The notes beneath the pieces are model-generated. The model did no database searches. It was given only the letters and a program-made list of their open reading frames with translations, and was not told where the DNA came from. From NCBI GenBank assembly GCA_019637695.1, contig JAHBVG010000042.1:1-52921 (forward strand): DNA of 52,921 nucleotides. The letters run 5' to 3'. Positions 16,018 to 24,584 of the stretch are shown here, piece after piece. The translations under genes and the position numbers were made by a program. This stretch comes from Caldilineaceae bacterium (GTDB taxonomy: Bacteria; Chloroflexota; Anaerolineae; Caldilineales; Caldilineaceae). How positions within the stretch are numbered: the first letter of the stretch is position 1; each line of letters begins with the position of its first letter.

Positions 16018-16262
16018 GAGATGTCTCCTTGTCCATTGGTGATAGTGCGTTCAACCGAGAGCAAAACGATCCCCAGGCCGTGGAGATGACGAATGAGGCC
16101 GACGAGGGCCGCCTGATCAATGTCGAGGGTCAACAGGGTGGTGATCCGCTCATCGCTCTCTGTGCGGCCAATCTGAATCGGCCCAAACCAGTCCACCAGG
16201 CTTACGTCAACGCTCCCTTCGACTCGGATTTTGTACCCAGCGTGTTCGTCAAGATGGGACAT
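16014..16262 (-). CDS. Small conserved protein of Chloroflexota/cyanobacterial type
   Basis: The 82-residue protein starts at an ATG preceded by ATGGAGAAACCGT. Seen: the pattern YKIRVEG, then DWFGPIQI, TLLTLDIDQAALVGLIR and LHGLGIVLLSVER. I recall this pattern from small unnamed proteins of Chloroflexota and Cyanobacteria that end in a DQAAL-x-GLL segment followed by LG-x-x-LLSV. No function is established that I know of. It has no signal peptide or membrane helix and should be cytoplasmic. The stop overlaps the start of the membrane-protein gene by ATGA, making it the first gene of a three-gene operon. A ligand-binding or regulatory role for the operon is possible but unproven. Confidence 0.75.
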   Translation of the reverse strand: MSHLDEHAGYKIRVEGSVDVSLVDWFGPIQIGRTESDERITTLLTLDIDQAALVGLIRHLHGLGIVLLSVERTITNGQGDIS

Positions 16263-16448
16263 ACGGTTTCTCCATTGGCGTGAAAGGTGTTACGTGTGTG
16301 CGTATCAGACTGTTTCAGGATACACGAGGCGCGCAGCGAGGGACCACATTTTCATGTAGTTGCAGGATGTGGGAATCCCTCCCTAGCCCAGGCGGAGAGA
16401 GAACTGTTGGTCGGTCGAGACCATGGCTGTTGATTGGAAGGGAGAGAG

Positions 16449-19184
16449 TCAGATTAATCTTAGGCCGCGTGCGCGGTCGATGGCGGCGCTACGTTTGTCC
16501 ACGCTTAATTTGCTGTAGATGCTTTTCACGTGGAAGCGCACAGTGTTCAGGCTGACGATGAGTTGATCAGCCGTTTCTTGATAGGTGAGACCGTCGCCCA
16601 TGAGACGCAGCACGTCAAGTTCACGCTCGGAGAGGGGTTCGGCCAGGGAAGAGGGGGAAGGTTCTTTATCCTCTTGAAGAACAGACGGTTTTGACTCGCG
16701 ATGATCACGGAAGGCGGCCAGCACCTTGTCAATGTGTGCCAGGAGGGGCCTTGTTTCGACAATGTTGGTTCGCCGCTCAAGCCAGGATCGAAGATGGGCC
16801 AGCAGCAGTTGCATAGGCGCGCCCTCGTTGGCAAAGGGCGTAACGGTTCCTTCGGGCGCGGCCAAGATCAGCGCCCGGCGCAGATCGTCAAGGGCGAGGC
16901 GATCTTCTCCCTGCGCAGTGTGGACAAGGGCGCGCAAGATCAGGATTTCGAGGGCGCGCCCGGCGCGGCCCGCTCCTTCGGCCGCATCCAGCAGACGATT
17001 CGCCAGGTCGAGCGCCTGCGCCAGATGAGGAGCGTGCGGATCATCCCGGCCCAGGTGGTAAAGCAGACGCAAATAGGCAATCTGGATCACCTCGCGGGTG
17101 TGGTGCGGCTTATCCTCGGCTGTAACGCCGGTCTGCGCCAGGATGCTGGACGCCGCAGCCAGATCCGATCTGTCCAACGCTTGCGCTACCCGTTGCGCCG
17201 TCACCTGAGACGTCACCCAGGCTGGCATCCGATAGGAGAGCAAAGAGATTGCCTCGTTCAAGGCCGATTCAGAACCAGGCCGATCACCCAACGCCAGGAG
17301 GATACGCGAGAGCATAACATATCCGTAAGTAATGGCGGCGACATGACCGCCGCGCTTGCTCAGGGCAAGCCATCGCTGCAACCCAGTGTGGGCGGCCTCC
17401 AACTCGCCCCAGGCGTAGAGCAACTCACTGTGGATGCCGTAGACGGTGGCCAGGGCTGGCGTGGGCGCGCCGACGGCTCGTTCCACCGCTGCGATGACGG
17501 AGAGGGAGAGATCGGCGGCAGCGCGCAACTGTCCGCGCATGATGTAGAGCATCCCCAGATTGGCGACGATCAACATGGCTGCCAGCGTGTTGCCCGATGC
17601 TCTGCAAATTGGCAGCGCCTGCTGGTAATGCTCTATGGCTTCGACGACGCGCCCGGCGTAGTTGTAAGCCGTTGCCAGCGAAAAGAGACTCATCCCCTGC
17701 ACGTATGGATCATCGGGTGCCAGCGCGACCGCCTTTTCTGCCAGATCACAGCCCTTGTCCACATCCCCGCGCAGGGAGACGAGTGCGGCGCGCAACGAGA
17801 GGATCTCGGTGTGAGACGCTCTGGCGCTGCTGGCAGCCTCGGCAGCGTTGAGATAGGGTTCTACCTCACCCAACTGGCCGCGCAGCAGCAGCGACCAGGC
17901 AAAGGCCAGATTCGCCCGCGGTCCGGCCATCCACGCGGATTGGGAATGGATCGCCCCCCGCAAACGGCGCAGCCAACCCTCCACTGTCTGCGCGTACCCT
18001 TGCAAGACGACCGGTCGGGCGTGGATCTCCAACAGGCGTACGACCTCTTCAAGATTCTGCGCGGCAAAGGCATGTTCAATCGCTTCGGCGGCCAATCCCT
18101 CCCCGGCGTACCATTGGCTGGCGCGCCCGTGCAGGATCGGCGCCAGATCAGGTTCGGCGCGGTTGAGTTGACCGCGCAGGAGATCGGCGAAGAGGTGATG
18201 ATAGCGATACCAACGATGCTCCTCATCCAGCGGGATGACAAAGACGTTGGCGGCGTAGAGATCAGCGAGGACGGCGGCGCTGTCCTCGCGGCCGGTGACG
18301 GCATCACAGAGCGGACCGGTCAACTGATCCAATACAGCGGTGTGGAGCAGAAATGTGTGGAGATCGGGCGGAAGTTGGCGCAGCACTTCTTCGGTCAGAT
18401 AGGTCAGGATGAAGTGATGGTTGCCAGAAAGCCCGGCGATAAATTCCGACGGCTGATCATGCTTTTGCATTGAGAGTGCAGCCAGTTGCAGCCCGGCGAT
18501 CCAGCCTTCAATGCGGGCTTCCAATGCGTCCACATCGCGGGGAGCGAGCGCCAGCCCCATGACATCGTGGAGGAAGGCGATGGTCTCGTCAAGGGTAAAG
18601 CGCAGATCCTGGGCGCGCACTTCAGCGAGTTGGCCGCGGGCGCGCAGACGGGCCAGGGGTAGGGGCGGGTCCTCGCGGGTGGCGATGACGAGGTGCATCT
18701 GTGGCGGCTGGTTAGCAACCAGCATTTGAATCGCGCCGTGGACGACGGCATTGTCAATATTGTGGAAATCATCCAGCACAAGCAGAAAGTCGCCGGGGAG
18801 ATCCATCATGTCATTGATCAGCGCGCTCATGGCTGCGTCCAGCGGCGGCTGGGCGGCGTCAAGCGTCGCCGCAATACTCTGGCCGAGGGCGGCATCGATC
18901 TGCTGTAAGGCTGCGACAAAGTAGCGCAAAAAGCGCGCAGGATCGCTATCTCCTGTGTCAAGGGAGAGCCAGGCTACAGGCTGGTGGATCGTGCGCAGCC
19001 ATGCGCTCAAGAGCGTCGTCTTGCCAAAACCGGCTGGTGCGGAGATCAGCGTCAGCCGCTGCTCAAGTTGTCCATTTAGGTCATCCAAAAGGCGAGGGCG
19101 CGCCACCATCCTCGCTCGCGCCGGGGGAATATGGAGTTTCGTTGCCAGGAGAGGTGTATATGTGTAGGGGTTGGCGCGGGTCAT
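16449..19184 (-). CDS. MalT-like ATP-dependent LuxR-family regulator
   Basis: The 911-residue protein has the STAND architecture of MalT. A Walker A motif APAGFGKTT lies at residues 49-57 and a Walker B LLVLDDFHN near 133-141. A helical TPR-rich region spans roughly 350-800. A C-terminal LuxR helix-turn-helix starts at LSERELDVLRLMGDGLTYQE and continues with NTVRFHVKSIYSKL. Known: these proteins bind an inducer in the TPR region, oligomerise with ATP and activate transcription. Inferred: it may control carbohydrate genes nearby, for example the glycosylation cluster upstream or the sugar operon, but no operator can be assigned. The start ATG follows AAAGAGATCACG. It is preceded by a 60-base perfect hairpin element. 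Confidence 0.9.
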   Translation of the reverse strand: MTRANPYTYTPLLATKLHIPPARARMVARPRLLDDLNGQLEQRLTLISAPAGFGKTTLLSAWLRTIHQPVAWLSLDTGDSDPARFLRYFVAALQQIDAALGQSIAATLDAAQPPLDAAMSALINDMMDLPGDFLLVLDDFHNIDNAVVHGAIQMLVANQPPQMHLVIATREDPPLPLARLRARGQLAEVRAQDLRFTLDETIAFLHDVMGLALAPRDVDALEARIEGWIAGLQLAALSMQKHDQPSEFIAGLSGNHHFILTYLTEEVLRQLPPDLHTFLLHTAVLDQLTGPLCDAVTGREDSAAVLADLYAANVFVIPLDEEHRWYRYHHLFADLLRGQLNRAEPDLAPILHGRASQWYAGEGLAAEAIEHAFAAQNLEEVVRLLEIHARPVVLQGYAQTVEGWLRRLRGAIHSQSAWMAGPRANLAFAWSLLLRGQLGEVEPYLNAAEAASSARASHTEILSLRAALVSLRGDVDKGCDLAEKAVALAPDDPYVQGMSLFSLATAYNYAGRVVEAIEHYQQALPICRASGNTLAAMLIVANLGMLYIMRGQLRAAADLSLSVIAAVERAVGAPTPALATVYGIHSELLYAWGELEAAHTGLQRWLALSKRGGHVAAITYGYVMLSRILLALGDRPGSESALNEAISLLSYRMPAWVTSQVTAQRVAQALDRSDLAAASSILAQTGVTAEDKPHHTREVIQIAYLRLLYHLGRDDPHAPHLAQALDLANRLLDAAEGAGRAGRALEILILRALVHTAQGEDRLALDDLRRALILAAPEGTVTPFANEGAPMQLLLAHLRSWLERRTNIVETRPLLAHIDKVLAAFRDHRESKPSVLQEDKEPSPSSLAEPLSERELDVLRLMGDGLTYQETADQLIVSLNTVRFHVKSIYSKLSVDKRSAAIDRARGLRLI

Positions 19185-19206
19185 CGTGATCTCTTTTTGA
19201 GGAAGG

Positions 19207-19266
19207 GATAGGTGATTGGTGACTGGGAAGCGGATGACTCCGCTTCCCAGTCACCAATCACCTATC
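19207..19266. repeat. Perfect 28-base-arm hairpin made of heptamers
   Basis: Arms at 19207-19234 and 19239-19266 are perfectly complementary around a 4-base loop TGAC. The arms contain the heptamers GATTGGT and GACTGGG. It lies between the Agl23-like gene and the regulator gene, both on the minus strand, and may stop or attenuate transcription. A related copy is at 41943-42000. Confidence 0.8.
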
Positions 19267-19274
19267 ACCAATCA

Positions 19275-22200
19275 CTACTCCACCGGAAATACCATCACTC
19301 GATTGTTATCCGCATCCGCTACGAGCAACTGATTGGTCAGCGGATCGATGGCAAGGCCGTTGGGCTTGCCAAAGCGGTTGAGATCCATGCCATATTGACC
19401 AAATCCGGCTTGAATCTGGCCTGCCGGGTTGTAGACGAAAATCTGCGCGAACTGCGGATCCGATGCATAGACCGTACTATTGGCATCTACTGCTACGTAG
19501 GCTTTGTCGTTAATGTCCTGACTTTGCCACGAGGGGACAGGCCATTCGGCCAACGGCACCAGTTCCGGCGAAAGGATTTGAAGGCGTTGATTCCAGATGT
19601 CGGCGACGACGACGTTGCCCGTGTTCGGATCCACCGCCATGTCGACCGGTTCCTCAAAGCGGCCGAGGACCACGCCGCCGCCGCCCACTTGGTTGACAAA
19701 CCCACCTTCAGGCGTGAATTGGATAATGCGTTTGTTGCCCGTATCCGCCACCAGCAGATCGCCGTTAGCGGCAATCGCCAGCCCGCGCGGGCCAAAAAGC
19801 CCAAATGGATCGCGATTGGTCTCATCGACAATGGCAAACGTCCCCCACTTGCGCAGGAAATTGCCCTCGGCGTCGAAGACCTGGATGCGTCCATTCCACG
19901 TATCGGCGACGAAGATCGCGCCATCCTCAGCCACGGTGATGCCCCACGGCTCGCGGAATTGTCCATCGCCCAAGGCCAGCGGTCCAGCGCCATCGGGATC
20001 CACACAGCCGGGCTGTCCTTGATCGTTGAGCAGACAACTGCTGCCAAAGGCGCGCATGAAATTCCCCGCGGCGTCGAGGATCACAACGCGGTTGTTGCCC
20101 GTGTCCAAAATGTAGCGGCTGCCATCAGGACCCACAGCCACGTCGCGCGGCCGGCGAATCACTTGATCATCGTAGACGCCGCCATAGACGGCCACTGCCG
20201 ACAGATCGATTTCTGGGTAGTTGAAGGCAGGCGCGCGTTGGTCCACAATCGGCGTCACGTTGAGATCCCAGATCGTCTGCGCCAGATCGCGGCGCACATA
20301 GAGCCGGAATTCATGGCGATGCGGCCACTCGATAATCGAGCGGTCGGGATGGTTGCGGTAATACCAGATCTGCCAGAGCCGTTCCCGCCGCACAGGATCG
20401 GTCAATGCGTCCCAAACCTGAGAGAGCGTCAGATCTTTGTAGCTTTCTTCAGGCCACCAGATCATGCGGTAGTTGCGGTAGACATAATCGCGCGCCAGGT
20501 AAGGATCCACCTTGTCGTAGTCGCCGCGGGCAGCGATCACCACAGGCGAACTCATGGAATCCTGATTCGGAGTCGTGCCGAAGAAGACGCTGTTGGGGTA
20601 GAACTTCATGTACCAGCTCATGGGCCAGGCGGCGTCGTTGCTGTAGGCCACACGGATCTCGCGGTCGCCCACGGTGCGTTCGCTGATCAGATCGATCTCG
20701 GCCAGGGCGCGTTTGACGTCCGGCCCGGCGTGGGCGTAGACCAGGTATTCGGTCGCCATGTCGTAATTCACATAGGTGAGCCGGTAGCTGGCGCGCACAG
20801 TCAGCAGCAACAGCACTGCGGAGACCCCCAGGACCATCATGCGGGCGGCGTTGCGCCAACCGCTAACGGTCACCCAACTCCAGCCCAAGTAGAGCAGCCC
20901 ACCGGTGAGGATCAGTCCAAAGACAAAGCGGACGGTTCCGCCAATGCTCGCCAGATCGCGACCGCCAAAGGGATCGGCGGCAAAGACCGTCCATAAGGAG
21001 AAGATCAACGCCGGCACAAGACCGATCAAGCCGACCGTAGCGGCCGGCCAGTAGCCCTGCTTTTGGATGGTTGTGCGCCAATCCACGCGGCTGATCAACT
21101 GGCCGATCCACCAGCCGCCCAGCAGGGCCATGGGCTGTACCATATGGGTAAGCAGCCAGGGCATCTTTTCCCCGGCGTAGGAATAGACGCTCCACGCGCC
21201 CACCGTCCACACCAAGAAAAAGAGGATGAGCAACCGACGTAACACGTTCATCGGGAAGAGTATGGGCGCGTCCTCCTCGCGCTGGTCTGCGGGCAGATCA
21301 TGCTGCGGAACCGGATCCCAGCGGCGATTGCGCAATCCGTTAAAAAGAGCGGCGGCCCCACCCACTGTCAAGAGGAAGGGTAGAAACTCGTAGATCGAGG
21401 TCAAGAGGCCGTAATAGTACCAGGGTTGGCTGCCCCGCTGTACCTCATGTTGGGCAATCCAATAACCCAGGCTGCCGACAATGCCCGTTGCCAGACCGTT
21501 GACCGGGTTGGTGAAGAAAGTGGTGTAAAAGATAATCGCAATCGCCCAGAAGGCTAGCATCAACCCGCCCCAGACGGGGAAAGTAAGCCGTTGCCGCTCA
21601 TCGCCAGCACGCACTACGCCGAACCAATACCAGGCCAGGCCAATCGAGAGAGCAATACAAAGCAGTACCAACACGGTGAATTCGATCAACATGGGCGCGG
21701 ACGCTGTGAAACTGGACCAGTTGACTGTCTCCCAGCCAAGCAGTCTTTCCCCAACCAGATAGCCAAAGGGAGAGGTGAAAGGAAGCACGAGCGTCAACAT
21801 CAGAACGGCCAGATCAGCAAAGACACTGCGGTTCAATGCCTCGTTCTCGCGCCACCAACGCCAGAGCGCCACGCCCACCATAAAGACCCCATAGACAGCC
21901 CCATTCATAAACTGGGCTTCTTTGGAGAGAAATCCAAGCAACATCCCCAAAATCATGATGTAGAGCCAGCGGATCTGTCGGTCCTCGATATAGCGGAACA
22001 TGCTGTAGATCCAGACCATACCGGAGAAGGCGAAGAAGATGTCTTCGCGGATGTAGCGGCTGTGAAAGAGAATGCTCGGGCTGACGACAAAGAGTACGCC
22101 CGCCATCAGCGCGCCAGTGCGCCCCAGCCAGCGGCGGAAGGCCCACACAATCGCCACCATCGCAATGCCGGTCAGGGCCGGCGCCATACGCGAGGTCGCG

Positions 22201-22532
22201 TCGGAGACGCCGAAGAGGGCGTAGATCAGCGCGTTGGCATGGAAAAGCCACGGACCATGCATCATGGGGTTGTGGACGTAAGTCCCCTCGCGGTAGAGCT
22301 GATACGAGTAGACCGTATGCAGGCTCTCGTCGTGGCTCATGGCGCGCACGCCCACATCGTAAAAACGACTGACAACCGTGATGAGCAACAGCGCCACCCA
22401 GGCTACTGTCTCCCAGTTGACGCGGGCCAGCGATCCAACCGAACGATCCAACCAGGTTGTCTCAGTAGGCGACAATACAGCATCGGCGTCAGCAGTGTTG
22501 CCCCTTGTAGCGGAGAGATCCTCCCGAATCAT
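19275..22532 (-). CDS. Agl23/TIGR03663-like membrane protein with C-terminal NHL propeller
   Basis: The start is ATG 22530-22532, with AGAGGA six bases before it and lying just after the stop of the upstream gene. The 1085-residue protein has a GT-C-like N-terminal part of about a dozen helices with the signature SHDESLHTVYSYQLYREG and HGPWLFHANALIY near residues 60-100, as in the TIGR03663 (flippase activity-associated, Agl23) family. The last 310 residues form an NHL-type beta-propeller of about six blades, seen as repeats of the kind PRDVAVGPDGSRYILDTGNN, WGITVAEDGAIFVADTWNGR and GLAIDPLTNQLLVADADNNR. Inferred: a glycosyl transfer or lipid-sugar step at the membrane, with the propeller outside as a binding platform. 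First of four related neighbours. Confidence 0.85.
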   Translation of the reverse strand: MIREDLSATRGNTADADAVLSPTETTWLDRSVGSLARVNWETVAWVALLLITVVSRFYDVGVRAMSHDESLHTVYSYQLYREGTYVHNPMMHGPWLFHANALIYALFGVSDATSRMAPALTGIAMVAIVWAFRRWLGRTGALMAGVLFVVSPSILFHSRYIREDIFFAFSGMVWIYSMFRYIEDRQIRWLYIMILGMLLGFLSKEAQFMNGAVYGVFMVGVALWRWWRENEALNRSVFADLAVLMLTLVLPFTSPFGYLVGERLLGWETVNWSSFTASAPMLIEFTVLVLLCIALSIGLAWYWFGVVRAGDERQRLTFPVWGGLMLAFWAIAIIFYTTFFTNPVNGLATGIVGSLGYWIAQHEVQRGSQPWYYYGLLTSIYEFLPFLLTVGGAAALFNGLRNRRWDPVPQHDLPADQREEDAPILFPMNVLRRLLILFFLVWTVGAWSVYSYAGEKMPWLLTHMVQPMALLGGWWIGQLISRVDWRTTIQKQGYWPAATVGLIGLVPALIFSLWTVFAADPFGGRDLASIGGTVRFVFGLILTGGLLYLGWSWVTVSGWRNAARMMVLGVSAVLLLLTVRASYRLTYVNYDMATEYLVYAHAGPDVKRALAEIDLISERTVGDREIRVAYSNDAAWPMSWYMKFYPNSVFFGTTPNQDSMSSPVVIAARGDYDKVDPYLARDYVYRNYRMIWWPEESYKDLTLSQVWDALTDPVRRERLWQIWYYRNHPDRSIIEWPHRHEFRLYVRRDLAQTIWDLNVTPIVDQRAPAFNYPEIDLSAVAVYGGVYDDQVIRRPRDVAVGPDGSRYILDTGNNRVVILDAAGNFMRAFGSSCLLNDQGQPGCVDPDGAGPLALGDGQFREPWGITVAEDGAIFVADTWNGRIQVFDAEGNFLRKWGTFAIVDETNRDPFGLFGPRGLAIAANGDLLVADTGNKRIIQFTPEGGFVNQVGGGGVVLGRFEEPVDMAVDPNTGNVVVADIWNQRLQILSPELVPLAEWPVPSWQSQDINDKAYVAVDANSTVYASDPQFAQIFVYNPAGQIQAGFGQYGMDLNRFGKPNGLAIDPLTNQLLVADADNNRVMVFPVE

Positions 22533-22534
22533 GT

Positions 22535-24403
22535 TTATTCCTCTTGTGCCCATAGGACCACCGATTCTCTCGGCGGCAATTCTCGTAGTTCGCGGAACAA
22601 GTACCAGCGCAACTGCGCATTCCAATTATCCAATTCAGTGGGCAACCAGCGACTGCTCAAAGCGTAGCGGCTGCCGACCATATTCACCGACAGCAACGGC
22701 TCGACATTGGGCTGGCTGATGACAAAGGTGCGTCGATTGACAAGGCTGGGATCGATGGCGTCGACGAAGCGTAGATCCCGAATAAAGCGTAGATGCCAGC
22801 CGATCAGCGGCTGCAATTCTCGATCTACCTGCGCCAGGACCAGCGCTTCGCCCGAATCGCCGAGGCGAATGGCGCTGAGGTGCGCCACATCCTCAGCCAA
22901 GAGGACCATGCTGGGCTGGGTCGTCTCGGCGAAGAGATGGTAGCCGCGCATCACTTCCCCGCGCCCGGTCAGCATCCCAGCGCTGCCAATGGTGACGAGG
23001 AAGAGTACGGCAAGCGTCACCAATCCTGTGATCTGGGCCGTCGTTACCCAGCCGGACCACCAAACAAAGAAAGCCACCAATCCGGGTAGAATCAGGTAAA
23101 AGAGCCAGACACTACCATCCATAGCGCCGGGGCGCAGAGAATTGGCGGTCAGAAAAATCGCTGTCACCAACAGAGCGCTGAGGGTGATGGCGATCAACGC
23201 GCCATCCTGCCAGTCGGTCTCGGTGGTACAGAAGCGAAGCAGCCGGGCGATCAACGAGGCAGCAGCAATGGCAAGCGGCAACGTCAGCAGCAGCAGGGTG
23301 ATGGGATTGCGGCCGGGCAGCAGCAAGAGCAACGCCGCGTAGATCAGCCAACCTGTCAACAAAATGGCCCAACGCCGATCATCGCTGGTCTGTTTGTTGC
23401 CCACCCAAAAGGAAATGATACCGGCGATTCCAAAAGTTGTCAGCAGCGGTTGATCCACAAGCAGACGCAGCCAGGGCCAGATCAAAGGGTACGCGCCATC
23501 CCCGCCCAGATAGGAGAAGGCAACGGTAAGGCTGTGGCTGATGATCGCCAATCCCTCCCAATAGGCCAGCCAGCCCGTGGTGACGATCAGCAGCGTACCC
23601 AGGAAAATTAGATAAAACGAAGAAGGGACAAAGGGAAGAGCCTTTCCCTCTCTCTCTTCTTCCCGATGCCCAATCCTTAGTCCCCAGTCCCTAGTCCTAT
23701 AAAGCAACGCTGTCCCTAACAAGAGGGGCAGAAGCAGCCAGGCCAGTGGCCCGCTAATGAGGAAGAGTGCAGCGACCCCGACAGCGATCCGCTGCTGTAG
23801 AATCGAAAGCAGCGGCCAGTTCAGCAGCGCGGTCCAGACCAAGAGGCCGGCGGCGATTGTCAGAATCGCGCCGTCGCCCAACCGACTAAAGACGAGCAGC
23901 CAGGGATCGACAGCGAAGAGCAAGCTCAGAATCAATGCGCCGCCGCGGCCAAGCTGGCGGCGCAATCCCCAGGGGATCAACACAAGCAGACTACCGGCCA
24001 GCGCCGGCAAGACGCGCGCCCAAAATTCCGCCCCGCCCTCGGTTAGCCAGAAGAGAAGGCGTTGCGTCGAATAGAGCAACGGGCTTTGCGCAGTGGTCAG
24101 GGTTGGGATCTGCCGATTCAAGGCGTCGATCCAGGCAGGCCAGGCCTGGCTTGCTTCAAGGGGGGAGAGCGGTTGGGCCGATCCTAACCCAAGGAAACGC
24201 GTCCCCAACGCGATCATGAAGATCAGCCCATAGAGCAGAGATTCCACCGTCCAGCCAGATTCAACACGCAGATCCTCAGCCGGCCTAGGTGTGACGGCAA
24301 GCGTCGGCGGCAATGAGGATGTTCGCTCGATAGATATCTCACCCGATTTTTCTTTTTTGGATTCAGCCCGACTGCGGCAGTCGGCGCGCACTGACTCGCT
24401 CAC
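22535..24403 (-). CDS. GT39-like multi-pass membrane protein
   Basis: The open frame reaches back to 24481, but the N-terminal part is repeat DNA (heptamer ATTGCGA). The GTG at 24401-24403 with GGAG five bases upstream is the better start and gives 622 residues. A short basic N-terminal region is followed by about 14 transmembrane helices. The first loop has LGLGSAQPLSPLEASQAWPAW, in the place where GT39/PMT-like proteins carry their acidic DE motif; here that motif is weak. A heptamer-type insertion encodes TRDWGLRIGHREEEREGKAL in a loop at about 23625-23705. The stop is three bases before the ATG of the Agl23-like gene, so the two are co-translated. Inferred: part of a surface glycosylation machine; catalytic activity is uncertain. 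Confidence 0.75.
   Translation of the reverse strand: MSESVRADCRSRAESKKEKSGEISIERTSSLPPTLAVTPRPAEDLRVESGWTVESLLYGLIFMIALGTRFLGLGSAQPLSPLEASQAWPAWIDALNRQIPTLTTAQSPLLYSTQRLLFWLTEGGAEFWARVLPALAGSLLVLIPWGLRRQLGRGGALILSLLFAVDPWLLVFSRLGDGAILTIAAGLLVWTALLNWPLLSILQQRIAVGVAALFLISGPLAWLLLPLLLGTALLYRTRDWGLRIGHREEEREGKALPFVPSSFYLIFLGTLLIVTTGWLAYWEGLAIISHSLTVAFSYLGGDGAYPLIWPWLRLLVDQPLLTTFGIAGIISFWVGNKQTSDDRRWAILLTGWLIYAALLLLLPGRNPITLLLLTLPLAIAAASLIARLLRFCTTETDWQDGALIAITLSALLVTAIFLTANSLRPGAMDGSVWLFYLILPGLVAFFVWWSGWVTTAQITGLVTLAVLFLVTIGSAGMLTGRGEVMRGYHLFAETTQPSMVLLAEDVAHLSAIRLGDSGEALVLAQVDRELQPLIGWHLRFIRDLRFVDAIDPSLVNRRTFVISQPNVEPLLSVNMVGSRYALSSRWLPTELDNWNAQLRWYLFRELRELPPRESVVLWAQEE
24370..24390. repeat. 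Dispersed 21-base repeat, copy 1 (inside CDS)
   Basis: GACTGCGGCAGTCGGCGCGC and one further base occur here and, with one difference, at 25114-25134 inside the next gene. The left half is a palindrome (ACTGCGGCAGT). In this gene it codes for part of the N-terminal basic region. Confidence 0.65.
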
Positions 24404-24447
24404 ACGAACTCCGTTGAGAAATGAAAAGGTGACAAGGTGAAGGGGAG

Positions 24448-24560
24448 ATTGCGAATTGCGAATTGCGAAGACGATTGTCACCTGTTACTTGCAAACCTGC
24501 AAACTTGCCCCCTGCTACTATTTTTGCCTTTTGGTTGCCGGCCGCTGCGGTCGGACTGCC
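24448..24560. repeat. Repeat-filled intergenic gap
   Basis: Three exact ATTGCGA heptamers at 24448-24468 are followed by units of the CTTGCAAACCTGC type and a 24-base palindromic piece at 24537-24560. That piece matches, in reverse orientation, the segment at 35724-35747. Confidence 0.7.
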
Positions 24561-24584
24561 TTTTGCCTTTACTCTCTACCTTTA

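Noticed and set aside
16701..18473. Long plus-strand open frame (590 codons)
   Set aside because: Antisense to the MalT-like regulator, which has clear Walker and LuxR motifs. The reverse frame has no motif or ribosome site.
19212..20996. Long plus-strand open frame (594 codons)
   Set aside because: Antisense to the NHL propeller; its apparent repetition mirrors the NHL repeats on the other strand.
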